Shown here piece by piece: positions 1-12,440 of a stretch of DNA of 64,000 nt. The stretch's first letter is position 1; each line of letters opens with the position of its first letter. The notes under the pieces are model-generated. The model was not told where the DNA came from. It saw only the letters and a program-made list of their open reading frames with translations, and did not search any database. This DNA is from Perca fluviatilis (lineage: Eukaryota > Chordata > Actinopteri > Perciformes > Percidae): the NCBI RefSeq assembly GCF_010015445.1, contig NC_053134.1, positions 17,833,129 to 17,897,128 on the forward strand, in the 5' to 3' direction. Both the position numbers and the translations under genes were made by a program.

Positions 1-764
1 AGACTGATAATAATATCAATCTTCTATTCTTTCTCTCGGCAAGAGAGCAAATTTCAAAGCAAAATGTTGAACAATTCTTTTAAAAGAAAGAAAAACTACT
101 ATTAATGGGAGAATCATTGCATATACTGTGTGTTGCTATAAGCCTTGTGTATACCCATTCCTCCTTACCAAATGGAGGTGTTAATTACAGCACTCGTAAT
201 ACAGAATCGTTAAAAAACAAACAAAAAAACTCAACAGCTTACTCTCTGTCAAATCGAATGTTGTGTCTCGCATTGCACAGGCTGAGAAACAATAAATCTA
301 CCAACAGAAAGACACATTTGGAAGCCTCCTCGCCATCTGGCCCCCGCCAGTCACACAGCCAACTTGATAGAGGCGCCGATGCCTTCCAAGACTGCTGAAG
401 TTTAATTCATAATAATGAACTCTTCATGATTTCACAAATTGGCATGAAAGGGGCAGGTGCTGGATGGAGTACTAGCATGTATCACAGATGACAATGTCTG
501 ATGCTTTGGGAATAATAAACATCTCAATGTGCTCGGGGCTTAATAGAGAATGTCATGGTTTTGTTGGAACTGGGGCATGAAATGACCCAGAGGTATAACA
601 GCTTAAAGCAGGGGCATGACTGTGCTAAGTGCTCGACTGTGACCGCAGCCCAAACAGGTGTTTAATCCCAGTGTAAACACACTTCCTTATCTTGATGCCT
701 ACTAGTGGGCACATTGAGATTACAGCAGCACCGAATGGTCAAGGCATCACTGCTCAGTAACGTT
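1..764. other. Unannotated flank
   Basis: No gene, RNA or repeat is recognised. The part around 300-470 is less AT-rich and less simple than its surroundings and does not look like a repeat, so it could be a conserved non-coding element; this cannot be tested without another genome. Confidence 0.3.
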
Positions 765-1147
765 GTAGAAATTAGGGCTGCACGATGAAAGGAAAATGTG
801 CAATATTAATTGCGATAAATAAACAGATATTAAAGTGTACTGAGGTTTGCCTTTCTGCTGCTCAGTATTCTGCTAAAATACAACAAATGGCTTGTCAAAT
901 TTAAAACAATTGAAAGGAAATCATTTCCAACATTTTATTGAACATATTGAACATTGATTTGAATCGAAAAGGCACCACTAAAAAAACAATAAAGTGCAGT
1001 TTTCTATTGATATTTTCTTTCAACTAACACAAAAACTGGGAGTGTATTCCGCAATATGTCGAAGCCTTTCACGGTATGTATATTGTGCCAGGTGATATCG
1101 CAATGGCGACAAAAAAACGATATATTGTGTGCCGCCCTAGAAGAAAT
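765..1147. mobile_element. hAT-type MITE with 8 bp target duplication
   Basis: The element spans 773-1139. It begins TAGGGCTGCACGAT and ends with the inverse of TAGGGCGGCACAC, short terminal inverted repeats typical of fish hAT MITEs. The flanks gtagaaat (765-772) and gaagaaat (1140-1147) match at 7 of 8 bases and are read as the target site duplication. The interior is AT-rich and has no transposase frame, so the copy is non-autonomous. Confidence 0.8.
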
Positions 1148-3900
1148 GTTGAGAGGAATGGAATGCAAATTAATTTAAATAGAAGCCTAGGCATAGAGAC
1201 AGTCTTGTTTTATGTAAGTCAGTGTCTACCATGGTCATTTTGTTATATTCTCTCTATGTTCCTTTCCCTTTTTCTCACACCCACACTGTGGCAAATGGTT
1301 CCCCATAAATCTCACACACAAATCTCATCTCAGGGAAATGCAAGCCTTCTATTAAAAAGAGGAACGAATGTCAGATGAATATGAGATGAATTTGCCCTAT
1401 GAATAAAATTCACAGTCCCTAGGTGATTATTTCCTCGGGTTTATCAGGAAACGGCCACATTACTCTATTTTATATCTTATAACAGCGAGAGAATATTTTT
1501 ACATTCTTGCGACATAGGAATGCAGAGTTGAGCGAAATGTGACGCAGCGACCGTCCGGCTGTTGAACACATAGACAAACTGTGAGTACAGTGGGGTCTGG
1601 CTATCCAAACAAGACCGGAAGAGAATTCGACTTTGAGAGTAAGACTGATAACTGCTGCAGGTGTCATAGTAACAGAAGGGGACAGAATCCATCTGTGTCA
1701 ATGTCCAATTTGTGCAATCTTCTCTTGTTTTGGAGCTGGTAGGCAATCCACTCAATACATATTAATACGTACCCAGCAGCATTCTATCGAGGACAAGGAA
1801 AGCATTAAACGTTAGATTTCAGGGGCGGTACTTAGAGCTTCCTGTCTCCGGGAACAGCTGAAATGCTCCGATGTATACATGAGCATGCATTTGTGCTGGC
1901 TTTATATGCATTTTGCAAGTGCATGCAGCCACATCTGTTGGGAGCTAAAGGAAATTATACACAATACATATGGAGTCGCTCTCCGCCTGGGAGTTAAAGG
2001 GAATGCAACGGAACACATGGCCCCGGCTTGACATTTCCTCTCTGCGTGAACTCTCCCTGACTCCCTTCAAAATGTCACAGCGCTGTGACCCACAGTGAAC
2101 GTGTGAATGGGCATGCATGAGGGAAAAACTATCTGCGTTGCCTTTCCACACTCTTTTGGGATGTAAATAATGCTGAATCTCAGGACTATGTTGATGTATG
2201 ATTGAATTGGATGATTTTGTACAATCGCCAGAAGCCATGCTACACCCTGAAGAAGGCGAGGCGGTGCCGAAACATCAGCTAATGGAAACGTCTTTTCTGC
2301 TCATCAACTACTTGTTTCTAATACCTGATCCTGCCCTCGCTGTTTTATGTTAAGCCCCGCGCAGCCGAGCACGCTTCCGTTTGGATCGGAGCACGGAAGC
2401 TGCACAATAGCCCGCTCGATGAATATTCATAAGTGAACTTGTAGGTTAGAAATGATCCACAGGTTAATAAGGGATGGGAAATCGCTAATTACATGCTGTG
2501 AAGTCGTATAATGCCTGAAGCAGACGCTGAGATCAAAATACACGAACATGTATGCACGGGCCTCCAGACACGAGGCCCCATTCCACATTAAGAGAGAGTT
2601 CAAAGCTATCTGGGGTGTTATGTCATTATCAACCATTTCATACTGCATTTCTTTTGAACATCAAAGCAAACACAGTTCACTATCTGCATTCTACAATATG
2701 ATCAGAACTTGAATGCTCAAGAGGGAACATTAGAACAGATTTCACATCGCGTTTTTACCCGAAAGGAAGAAGTCACTGAAAATGACAGAAAATGTCACGG
2801 ATTCGTTTTAGATACAAACAACTTGATATGGTCACCCATGTCCTTTAATACACTGTAATTTATAGATTATATCTGTTCATGCACTCTAAGCTACTGTATT
2901 GCATGCCACTGCACGACATCAATGATTGCAGGCAATATGGTATTGTTTTCCTTTGTACAGCACATTATGGGATCAAATGTTTAAATTAAATCTTAGATTG
3001 CCTTTTCCGTTAGTAAATAGACAATAATCCTTTATTCGGTGCACTGTGAGAGGATCTGAGTTCACAGCATGCAGTCCACCCCGTGTCTATTTATAGTTTA
3101 AATCTACTAAAGACTTACTGTCTGGCCTGAAAAGCAGCCGGATCAGATTTGTTTCTCGAAAGCGAATCATAACATTGGGCCATAAATGCTGACAATATTG
3201 ACCGAGAGAAGAGCCTGGTTTTTAGAAACTCTATGAGACTGGGCATTTTTATGACTTTGGCCACATCCCTTTTATCGCACTGTACACAAAATTTACTACA
3301 TGCTTACTCTCTGTTTCCCAATGACATGCATTAATATCTGTCTGGCGCCTTGTTTTATTTCAGTGCACAGACGCCATATGACACAATACTTTAAAGACAA
3401 CGTACAAGGCATGCCAATAAAGCAGAGCAAAAACGAGCTGGAAATAAACTGATGGGTTTTACTGGTATTGCAGCACACATGGATTTTCTGTGGTTAAACG
3501 CACACCAGGGACCTGGCGAGCTTATGGAAAAATGAGTAAGCCAAATGAAGGCATCAAACAAGCAGACGGTTGTTTAAATTGTATCGGGATTTATGTGTGT
3601 GCTGTGCTTGCGTTTGTGTCTGCACTTCCTGTTGTTTGCATGTTATGCTAAAGCCGGAGGATAATGCGATGATGTTCATCAGATTCAGAAACTCATTTTA
3701 CCCAGTTTCATCAACCCTGCGGCATAATAAAAATGTATTCTGGACAAACTGCATATAGCAGTGAAGGTGAATAAAATGACTATCACTTACTATTTTTTAA
3801 ATCACAAAACTGAATTTTAAAATAGACAATTGGCTATGAATAACGCTTTCCAGGTGCAAAACTAGCTTCATTATAAGAACTTGAGTCATAATGGGGATGT
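1148..3900. other. Unannotated stretch downstream of tafa5 candidate last exon
   Basis: No coding exon, RNA gene or mobile element is recognised apart from a short repeat motif near 2243. If 4129 is the start of the last tafa5 exon, part of this stretch may be 3' UTR. A possible minus-strand polyadenylation signal (TTTATT on +) sits near 3354. The part around 1950-2230 and 2340-2440 is mixed-composition single-copy-looking DNA. Confidence 0.3.
2243..2275 (+). repeat. Dispersed-repeat motif (gaaggc..ccgaaac)
   Basis: The string has a CCTGAAGAAGGC box followed closely by GCCGAAACATC. The same two-part motif occurs at 57532-57558 (TTGAAGGTC, then ACCGAAACGTTG). I remember it as recurrent in fish genomes but cannot name the family or its borders. 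Confidence 0.3.
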
Positions 3901-4120
3901 GGCTTTCTGTTGTACCTTGCTGCCTCCATGAGGCCCTCGGTGCTCTGTAACTGCTTGTGTTGCTTCCTGCCTTTGCGGGACCAGGGTTTGGGTGGAGTTG
4001 TTGTGATGATGGTGGTGGTAGTGGTGGTAGGGTGGTGTTGGCAGATGGTTTTTGGCTGTCTGTCAAGGGGTCATCAATGCTCTCCATAGTGCAAGAGTGT
4101 CGAAGGGGACTCTTGTCACG

Positions 4121-4129
4121 TCATAGAGC
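4121..4129 (-). CDS. tafa5: Candidate last coding exon of tafa5
   Basis: On the minus strand a long pyrimidine tract (about 4132-4165) ends in CAG at 4132-4130, an excellent 3' splice site. The exon then reads GCT CTA TGA. Exon 3 ends in phase 0 after a run of threonine codons, so splicing would give Thr-Thr-Thr-Ala-Leu-stop. Human TAFA5 also ends two codons after this junction, there with Val-Ser; that comparison is from memory. The GC-richer block continues to about 3917 and would be 3' UTR. A donor-like CAAG|GTAC at about 3917 on the same strand leaves open that this is an internal non-coding exon. No poly(A) site was fixed. This is an inference from splice signals and stop position, not sequence similarity. 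Confidence 0.45.
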   Translation of the reverse strand, partial: AL

Positions 4130-4621
4130 CTGGGGGGAGAGAGGGAGAGGGGAAGGCGGCATGGTTATCAAGCTCACAACGAGGATGCAGTGTTTTATTT
4201 TTTACTAGATTTAGACACAGTCACAGCACTACCATCACCATTATCAATTTGCCTCACTAAAGTATCTTGAAAACGTGCCTGCTTGGCTTTCTACAAACCC
4301 GATGAGCTGTGCTGTGCTTGTGTGTCGCAAGGAAACAGTTCTGTACACATTAACTCTAGAAGTGTGGGAGCAAAACAGGGTCTGATTCTGTGTAACAGTA
4401 GCCCATATGGAAGCAAATTACAGAGAGGCCTTGCGTTTTCCCAGTGATTTGTTTTAAAATGGCCATTGACTTGTTAAAGTCAAATAAAAGTGAAATAAAA
4501 TGGCAATACAATAAATCATTAATTCATTAAAAAATCATTATTTAAAAAAGAAATGTAATTTTCTAATACACTTATTGTTAAGCATAATAAACCTCTGTTT
4601 TATAGCCGTGCCAACAGCGTC

Positions 4622-4955
4622 CTCCACTTTGGACCTCACTAAAATATTTTATGACATTTGGTACAGACATTAATGGTTCCCTGATGAGAAATCCTAATCA
4701 CTGTGATCCCCTGACTCTTCCTTTAGCGCCATACTTGGAAAAAAACAAACATTTGTCTCATACTATGACCAAATACATGCAAAAGGACATTCCCATCAGT
4801 CTCAGCTGTACTTTGTGTTCAGTTCATAATTGGCAAATGCTAACATGCTAAACTAAAATACTTAACCTTCTAATGTCACATTTAGCTCAAAGTACAGCAG
4901 TGCACCACAAGTACAGCCTCACAATTCTGCTAGCATGGCTGTAGACTCTTGTTAT
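4622..4955 (-). repeat. Fish dispersed repeat, same family as 60429-60870
   Basis: The stretch holds blocks I recognise from teleost genomes: TTTGGTACAGACATTAATGG, then GATCCCCTGACTCTTCC, then GCTAACATGCTAAAC and TACAGCCTCACAATTCTGC. The first half is the reverse complement of units seen at 60.4-60.9 kb (GTCAGGGGATC..., TGTACAAAATGTTGG). The family name is unknown to me; it may be the tail region of a LINE. Confidence 0.65.
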
Positions 4956-5829
4956 GTGCTTAATTAGCATCACTGTCCAATAGAAACCAAGTATCAACAT
5001 TTTGGGGTGTGGGGGGGGGTGGTTAATACATAATTTAAAAACTAAAAAATGCATTGTCACAAAGCTTAAAACTGCTGTTTTTCTTAGCTCCAGAGAAGTT
5101 GACGTGACAGGCAGATACATGATTTTTAGCAGCAACAACATTCTGTATTTACTCCTGTGTGTGCACAGTGCGAGCACAAGCCAGCAAGCGCTCCCTGCTT
5201 TACGTAATCAATTACCTTTTTTTGGCCACATGGAAATAGCTGAAATTCTGAAACTTGGCAAAGTAATACACTAAGGGGTGCTTTCATTTGCTAGCAAAGG
5301 CTTGTGGTTTCAGAAACACTGCTCACTTAGCCGACCGATCCCACAAGCTCATAAGGCTGTTACTAAGAACCTAAAAAGGCGGACTTTCTCACTCTTTTTG
5401 TAGTCACACTCTCTTTAGTAACAGACCCAATGTCTAGCCCAGCTTCCCAAAATGGAGGTTTCGGTATTTTTAAAAGCTGAGATGATGTGCTGACTTGGCT
5501 CTCTGTAGAAAGAAGCTGGCAGACACAGCTAATGGTTAGCCGCAACAGGGTCTCTTTTTCTTTCTCCCTTTCTCCGTTTCTCTCTTAGTCTGTCTGGGGT
5601 GGCCAAGCAGCTGTCTTCTTAGTGGTGATTCTGTTCAACCCACTGTTGGATGTGACTGGAGGGCCCAGAGGGATCAATTACCAAGGCCAGTACCGACCCA
5701 GAACCGCAGAGGGGGGCGTGGTGATGGTGGGGCTTTGGGGGATCCCATCAGGCCCAGCCTGAACCGGATCCACAGAGAGACTGAGAGTAAGAAACAGAAA
5801 GGCAGTGATGGGAGAGGAGGTGGGGGCAA

Positions 5830-5830
<1 letters not shown>

Positions 5831-5860
<30 letters not shown>

Positions 5861-5861
5861 T
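5831..5861 (+). repeat. (GT)n microsatellite
   Basis: A (GT) dinucleotide run with one early interruption. Confidence 0.9.
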
Positions 5862-6778
5862 TGGGGGGAGACTCAGCCCTTTCATACTGCCGAACACATG
5901 CTGTCACTGGCAGATGTATAAATGTGTAAATACTGTGGAAGCTTACAGGGAAACACAAACTGCCCGGGGGATTGTCATGTGTAAACTGCAGCCTTTGTAG
6001 AAAAATTCTGTTTGTGTGAGGATGAAAACAGCCTTAATCTCCATGCATATACATAGCAACACACACACGGTCTGTATGTTGACTCTTACCCTCTCCCACA
6101 GAGTACCTTCCAGAGTGTATAAAATATGCAAATGGTCTCATAGTGTCATTATACTCATGCTCAAACATGTGTCCTTATCTGTATTCCTTTCCCTTTTTCT
6201 CTCAGAAAGTCTTGATTACAGTAATCACAGACTTTCTCTCAGGAGTTGCCACTTCTGTTCGTAGCACTCTGTTCACAACCTAAATACCCCAATCAGGACC
6301 AACCTAATGGAACGTAAGATTAAGACCTAGTTACACATTTAAGGATCTTTAGTCATTTAGATTGTTACGGTTTCTACATTTCGAGTCACTGTGTCTTATA
6401 ATGTCTGAAAATGAGGGTGTGCTGTATCAAGTACAGCACACAACAAGAACAGTGGATGCATTTGGCTGAATTTCGGGGTAACAAATGCTTTTGCTGTGTA
6501 TTCATATTTTGAAAACATTGGCTAAAGCATGTGTAATCTGTTGGATGATATACTGTATAAACAGAATGGCAGAAATGAGAAAAAGTATCTTGACTGAGTT
6601 TGTGCAACTTTAACTTAGTGGGAGCAAAAATACAACTTTTGACTTAACAAGCACTGAAAGATAACAAGAGCCACTGCTTGATGCGTACCAACTGACTAAA
6701 ATAATGTTTTACGATGCTGTACGTCTGACTGGCCCAAATCTCTTCCTCTGTCTTTCACTAACACTGCCTCTCCGTCTC

Positions 6779-6802
6779 TTTTTTTTTTTTTTTTTTTTTT
6801 TT
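6779..6802 (+). repeat. Poly(T) run
   Basis: 24 consecutive T. It could be a retroposon poly(A) tail on the minus strand, but no retroposon body was recognised beside it. Confidence 0.85.
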
Positions 6803-9471
6803 ATTGTTCGTCTTATCGGGCTGTCACAAAAGCCGGCAGATAACCCGAGGTGATTCCGTTTTCTCCTCTAATGGCGCACTCACTCACTCTGCCTCTTTCT
6901 CGCCGAGCTCCCCGCGTCGGCGCATGCAGAGAGAGATAGCTCCTTGCGCTGTTTCATCTGCCGGTCTAAAATGGTGGAGGGCAAAACCCCTAAATAATAC
7001 ATAGATTTACAATCAGTCCGAAAGATCTTCCTAATCCTTCCTGTTTTTTCACAAACACACCCCCCCCCCCAAAAAGTGGACTCGTTTTTATAACGTGAAC
7101 TAGAGCCCTGCTGTTGTTTTTTTTTTATCCCGCTCCCGGTGGATTACTGACCATTGTATTCACTTCACTTATTGTAGAACGTGTTGTTGGCTGTGGTTTG
7201 TTTTGCTCAGGTTGTTTTATTTCGTTTCGTTTCGTTTCCCTGTCTTTTAACGCACTCTAATAGATTTCATTTTAAAGTCCCTGTTGATTGTATCCCTCAT
7301 GTCGCTGTAGGGGAAAGGGGCGGGGCACAGTGCCCTGGGAAAGAAGTAAGAGAGAGGGAGTAGAGGAGTGTTAATACAGCGGTTGGCTGGTGTTTAACTG
7401 GATGCACCATGTGCGTTGCTGATTTTCTCATGAAACCTAGCTAGGCGAACCTAGCTAGTCGGTTACAGCACTGATCAGGAGCAGCGCTCCTAAATCCCAG
7501 GACCCGCTGTCTGTCTGTGTATTTTTGGACCGCCCGCTCCCAGCCGCAGCCCCTGTTAAAACTGCCCGCTCCCGCGAGATTTGTTTTGGGTCCCGCGGGA
7601 TCCCAATCCCAATGCAGTCCTCTAACGTGAACCTTTTACAAGGTTCGGAAATATGCACATGGCGACGACATAAACAGTATGATATAATGCTAGGGACTGA
7701 ACTAGTTAGCCCTAGTATTACAGTACGTACAGTAAAATGTAATTTAAATAGATGATTTGAATGCTCTATATAAAAATATACTTGGATAAGCAACACAGTG
7801 TTTAGATGTATGCTTTATAGTTTGTTTTTTCAAAGAGTTTGCTTAATTTTTACAAGAGCAAAAGGGGCCTAGTTACGGTTGCTAAACTATGATGAGACAC
7901 TTGCTATTCAGGTTCAGGGTTTAGTAAATGGTCAATTGCCAGAACATTTGAACATTTGTTATGTTTTGACAGATCTCTTCGGGCCAGTATTTCTGTAAGT
8001 GATTATCATTTTTATGCCCATATGGGTTGCCATAAAGCATGCTTTTTGGCAGACATCCGCTTTTATGTACTCAGGTAAAACAAGAAAATAAAATAAAGTG
8101 GTTACTGATGGACGTGCAGCTGAGTGTCCATGTGCATTTTATTGTTTCGTTAATGCAGTTAAGTGAACCCAAGGAGCTCATTTATAGTCTTAGAACTTGA
8201 TATGGTTCATCTGAGGAATTCCATTTATTGTTAGGTCAATCCTTTAGAGGAGAAACTTGTCGCTGTATTAGCGAGACTTTTGATACTGAAATGAATTATG
8301 TGCTACGGCTTCACAAGTGCACCTCTGTTTGATATGTGTCCTTTTCGGCTGCGGTTGACGTGCGCTGCTAATAAAAGAAACCTCGCTCAAAACGTCACTG
8401 TCACCAATAAGCAATGTACATATCAATCTTCATACGTTTCTTCTGGAGCCGGCCCTAGAAAAATCCATTTGCGTTTTTTTATTGACAGGAACAACATGTA
8501 CTCTCCAACGCAGGGTCAGACTAAGATGAATGCATGGAGAGAAGAGGGACAGAGACGAGGGGAGAACAAGTGATAGACGGGGGGAGAAAATGTGAAAAAG
8601 AAGATAGCTAGTGAAAGTGAAAAAGACTGAGGAGTCAAGCAGAGAGAAAACAGGTATGCGAGTAAGTTATTTTTAAACGGAAGCACATCAAATGGTGGCC
8701 GCTGAGAGGTAGAGGGAAAATGCACAGCATACATCTAATCTGCCTTCCAACCCGTACAGAGCCGTGTTGCCGACTAAACGTAGAGAAGAGGTCAGCAATG
8801 TCACCGTGGACAACAACAATCTCCCGCTGTTTGACAGAGAAAACAAACTCTCAAACATTTGACATATACACGCAAACCGCCTCCTGACATTTATCCAAAA
8901 TAGCCCTTTATGGGGCTATGGGGCTGAGTCAGATTGACTTGGCTTAGTCAAATGCCCAGAGGGACATGTCTGTTTGTCTGCATTGATGTTTTTCGCACAA
9001 ACACCTGAAAGACAGGTCGGACATGCTCACTGGACTGTGTACAGCCCAGCAGTCATCCTTTGGCGATATCGGGGCGGGTGCAGTTTGGGTTTAACCTTGG
9101 AAAGCCTTAGGGAAGGGGCCATTTGTTCAAAGTTAACTAAAGGGATGCTAAGGAGTAAATTGTGTGTTGTGTTTTTGCCTGTCATTCTCCCTTGGGTCAG
9201 CAGATAACAAGAGGTTTATGTAATTTTTGCTTTGGAGAATTGCCCCTTTAATGCATTCTGGGCAATTTTAGGTTACACGCATGGTTGTGAAGTAAAATCT
9301 AAAAAGACTTTCCTCAACTTGCCTGAAATTAAAGAGAGCGGTCACATTAGGACATTTCTTCCATCACATGAATAAATATGTTTAGAAGAATTTTAAAAAA
9401 ATGACCCCAAGTCTGCATGTTGCCAGTTATTAGAATCCTTGACAGTGAAAGCTGCTTAAACAGACAGACAG

Positions 9472-9472
<1 letters not shown>

Positions 9473-9545
<73 letters not shown>

Positions 9546-9594
9546 CACACACACACACAACACACACAACACACACACACACACAACACACACA
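9473..9594 (+). repeat. (CA)n microsatellite, about 120 bp
   Basis: A perfect (CA) run to about 9543, then an imperfect part with repeated CACAACAC breaks. It creates poly-Thr/His frames that are not genes. Confidence 0.95.
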
Positions 9595-10004
9595 GGCACA
9601 GATGAGTGCTCATAGCTGTCCAGCCATTTGACTAGCTGTCACCGAGTAGCCAATGAAGCAAGCAAGAAATACCTGTCACGTCTTACATATTGTCAGTCTA
9701 AGCCTATGAGAGGTACATTGACTGACGTCCTAAGCAGGATATGAAATGTGCATGTAGGCCAAAGCATATAGGGCCACCCTTTGCGGGACAGCAGGGACAA
9801 ACATTCATAACTCTGAATATGCAAATAGTTGAAAACATCAGTAAGAGCATGTTAACAAAAACGTAAGAATGTGCATGCATCGCATCTATTAGCCTTCCAA
9901 TGCAACGTGACCTCCGCATTTGCATACTCAACCCCCTCCAACACAACACTAGCTCTTATATCTGTCAAACATAACAAATGGATTCAGCTATATGTTGCCT
10001 ATGG

Positions 10005-10056
<52 letters not shown>

Positions 10057-10058
10057 GG
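10005..10058 (+). repeat. (GT)n microsatellite
   Basis: A (GT) run with GC interruptions at each end. Confidence 0.95.
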
Positions 10059-10516
10059 GCTATCTGCCTGCCCAGATAACAAATTACAATGTAGGTGGAA
10101 CATGTCATGGCTGTCACCTTAGTCTCCACAACCAGGTATATTCAGGTTGGTGTCAGGCCGCTGAGAGACTCAAAACACAGTAAGAGCACAGAGGCAGCAG
10201 CTGACTGATAACAAACCATATCATCTGGGTTTAGCATTTAGTGTGTGCATCTGCTACGTGTTTGTTCGGCTGCATGTATGCGTCTTTCAGCAGGGAGGCA
10301 TAAACAAGTTAGTCAGCTGATGACTAAATCATGGAAGATGCATTAATGATGCCCCACCGGTTCTTAGCGTTCACCCATTGACATTCAAACATAGGGCAGC
10401 TGTGTTGTGTAACACATTTCTCAACTGAAACCTCTTTAATTGCTACAGTATATACTGCAAAGTAACAGTGTTTAAGTCTCTTGTAATGCAGTGGGAGGAT
10501 GGAAAGCGGTAGGAAG

Positions 10517-10520
10517 GTGT

Positions 10521-10562
<42 letters not shown>
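10517..10562 (+). repeat. (GT)n microsatellite
   Basis: A (GT) run with one A interruption near its start. Confidence 0.95.
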
Positions 10563-10563
<1 letters not shown>

Positions 10564-11007
10564 GGAGGTGAAGTGGAGAGGAGGCTGCTTGGAGAGCTGG
10601 AGATAGGGTTTGAAGGACAAACTTGAATGAATGGGCGGCATCTTAGCGAATTCAAGTGGTGGCTCCCCATCTGCTGCCATCATTAACATTAAGAACGTCC
10701 CTAATTCAAGCTAATTGCTGGTGACGAGGAAGTAAACAAAACCGAGTACAGTTTGTGTAGATGAGCAGAAGACGAGGAGGGCGGGAGAGAAACATTTTGA
10801 AGGGATTGTGAAGTGAATGCCCAATTGGTTTTCTTGCTGCTATCAATGTACTTGTGGCTGGCAGTGTGCAAGCTGTTCCAAAGTTACAGTGTGTATATAT
10901 ATATGGCAACAGTTGGAGACGAGGCTCAAAGATGCAATCAAGAAGTAGCAGCAATAATGGTACATTTAAATTTTCTTGTATTACCCAAGAATCTCCAGAG
11001 TAGGTTG

Positions 11008-11627
11008 TTTAAAGCTGCACTAGCCAATACTTTAATATTAACAATGTCCAAGGACTATGTGTAATGTTAAAAGGGTGTCACCCTTAGTGACTCTGTAGTT
11101 CCCTTTGGTTCAAGAATTTTAAGCGTCTCAGCTCGTAGTTTTGGTTTATGGCCCAACACCTTTCAGTGAAACACCTCAAATAAACCCACAAATGCTACCT
11201 GCCACATTTTCCATGGGATTTGGTGGAGCCCAAAACATAGCTAAAAGAGGAGTGATTATTGGACTTACATCCGTTGGGTGGCCAAAAACATGAATCCAAA
11301 TGAATGCTTTGTTGCTCCGTGTCTGCACTGCTACGTATATGTAAATAAGCAAGTGTTTGCTAACTTGTTTGCCACATCAACTTTAAAAGGTGATAATCTG
11401 TAATAGCAATTTGACTCAGTGTCAATCTAAACTTTGCTAGCATTAGCTTACATTAGCCACCATTAGCTACTGTACATACCAGACCAAGTGAGGCTGTAGC
11501 AGCAAAACCCATGAGTGTACTGAATTGAGTAAGGGTGCCTTTTATTGCTTACAATTTAAACTATTTATTTATGAGAGGCAGACTGTGTTTCTTTCATCTT
11601 TTTAAAAGGAACTTAATCTAGCTTTAA
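11008..11627. repeat. Dispersed repeat with TTAAAGCT-type ends
   Basis: The left end reads TTTAAAGCTGCACTAG and the right end reads CTAGCTTTAA, so the ends are partly inverted copies. The interior (for example GGTGTCACCCTTAGTGACTC and TGGGTGGCCAAAAACATGAA) is familiar from teleost intergenic DNA. Near 11519-11570 it holds a block, TTGAGTAAGGGTGC, that also occurs near 57597. No transposase frame is seen. Confidence 0.45.
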
Positions 11628-11780
11628 GTAGATGAACAAAGTATTCAACTGATTAAAAGTTTTGCAGTCTCTAAGTACACACTGCCATGGCAGGCAGTCT
11701 GAGAATGAAAATGTTCCAAATCAAATAAGTCTATCACAAAAATCACCACAAAAGCAGTAGCTGAAAACAGCATTTGAAAT

Positions 11781-12023
11781 GTAAATTGACTGCATTTATA
11801 TAGCGCTTTTCTAGTCTTAAAGACACAATTACGTATACACTGGTGGCCGAGGCAGCCATGCCACCTGCTCATCAGATGAACATTCATGCACGTTCACACC
11901 GATGGCGCAGCATCAGGAGCAATCTGTCATGCCTAAGGACACTTCAATATGTAAAGGGATGGAACCACCGACCTTCCCGATTAGTAGACAACCGCTCTAC
12001 CACCTGACCCACAGCTGGCCCTA
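11781..12023 (-). mobile_element. tRNA-derived SINE, sense to tafa5
   Basis: Read on the minus strand, the 5' part (about 12020-11950) looks like a tRNA. An A-box-like stretch GTGGTAGAGCGG lies at about 12003-11992 and a B-box-like GGTTCCATCC at 11966-11957. The 3' part ends with the block seen on + as GCATTTATATAGCGCTTTTC, a very common fish repeat. A short 3' fragment of the same family is at 37866-37900. It lies about 290 bases beyond the exon 3 donor. Confidence 0.75.
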
Positions 12024-12312
12024 AAATAAGCTTTTATATGTGCCTGTAAATGAGAGCTCTTTATGGGGGCCAATACTCAAAAGTGTTTTTATTATCCGGT
12101 ATAATGAGTCAGTTTGTTGAAATGGCCTCTAACTAATGTTTGGCAAGCAAAACTGTCTAAGCATTACCAGAGATTACAGAAAATGTGTCATTTATGATTT
12201 ACACCACAATTGATTTTCTATTCAAATACTTCATTTTCAGCTCTTATAGTCATGTTGTTCTCAGTGCCACTGGTTTGTGTAGCCTGGGGTGTAAAAGAGA
12301 ACCTGAACTCAC

Positions 12313-12440
12313 CGTGGTGGTTTTGACTCGGCCTCCAGGCTGTGTACAAGTCCAGCCAGATTTATTGACTAACAGGTCACAGCCTTCATCCTCCAAGCAT
12401 GGCACCATCTCACACCACTGCTTTTTCCGAACAATACCAG
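12313..12440 (-). CDS. tafa5: tafa5 exon 3 (C-terminal cysteine domain)
   Basis: TAFA5 is a secreted, neural, chemokine-like protein. This exon encodes the C-terminal part of its cysteine domain, with landmarks KKQWCEMVPCL, EGCDLLVNKSGWTC and TQPGGRVKTTT. The exon opens in phase 1 (one base from exon 2 completes an Ala codon) after TTCTCTGCAG at 12441, and closes in phase 0 at ACG before the donor GTGAGT (12312-12307). Joined to exon 2, the cysteines follow the TAFA spacing CX11C-X4-C-X5-C-X10-C. The sequence is close to human TAFA5 as I remember it, with conservative changes such as KK for TK and VNK for INR. All 42 complete codons are open, so there is no sign of decay. The chance of another TAFA member is low, because the QPGG tail is specific to TAFA5. 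Confidence 0.96.

Larger units (their letters stand above)
4956..11007. other. tafa5 intron 3 (part), mostly unannotated
   Basis: Apart from the listed microsatellites no feature is supported. There are a G run near 5009, a C run near 7061, a TTTCG repeat at 7216-7238 and duplicated CCTAGCTAG blocks at 7436-7456. The block 6813-6975 is unusually rich in CpG for this window and looks single-copy. No exon with matching splice sites was found. Confidence 0.35.

Noticed and set aside
3797..4087. Pro/Ser-rich minus-strand frame after the candidate last exon start
   Set aside because: It lies downstream of an in-frame TGA in the same exon and has no known homologue, so it is better read as UTR.
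7423..7440. Alternative last tafa5 exon reading AG|GTT TCA TGA (Val-Ser-stop)
   Set aside because: It would give the human-like ending, but the sequence before it (CTAGCTAGGTTCGCCTAGCTAG region) has no polypyrimidine tract and forms simple duplicated words, so the match is likely chance. It remains the main competitor to 4129.
9347..9613. Cys/Val- and Thr/His-rich frames over CA/GT runs here and at 10.0, 10.5, 20.9, 21.0, 46.8, 47.7 and 52.0 kb
   Set aside because: They are translations of dinucleotide microsatellites.
11992..12023. Functional tRNA gene
   Set aside because: The tRNA-like A and B boxes are diverged and are followed by a SINE body, so it is a retroposon head.
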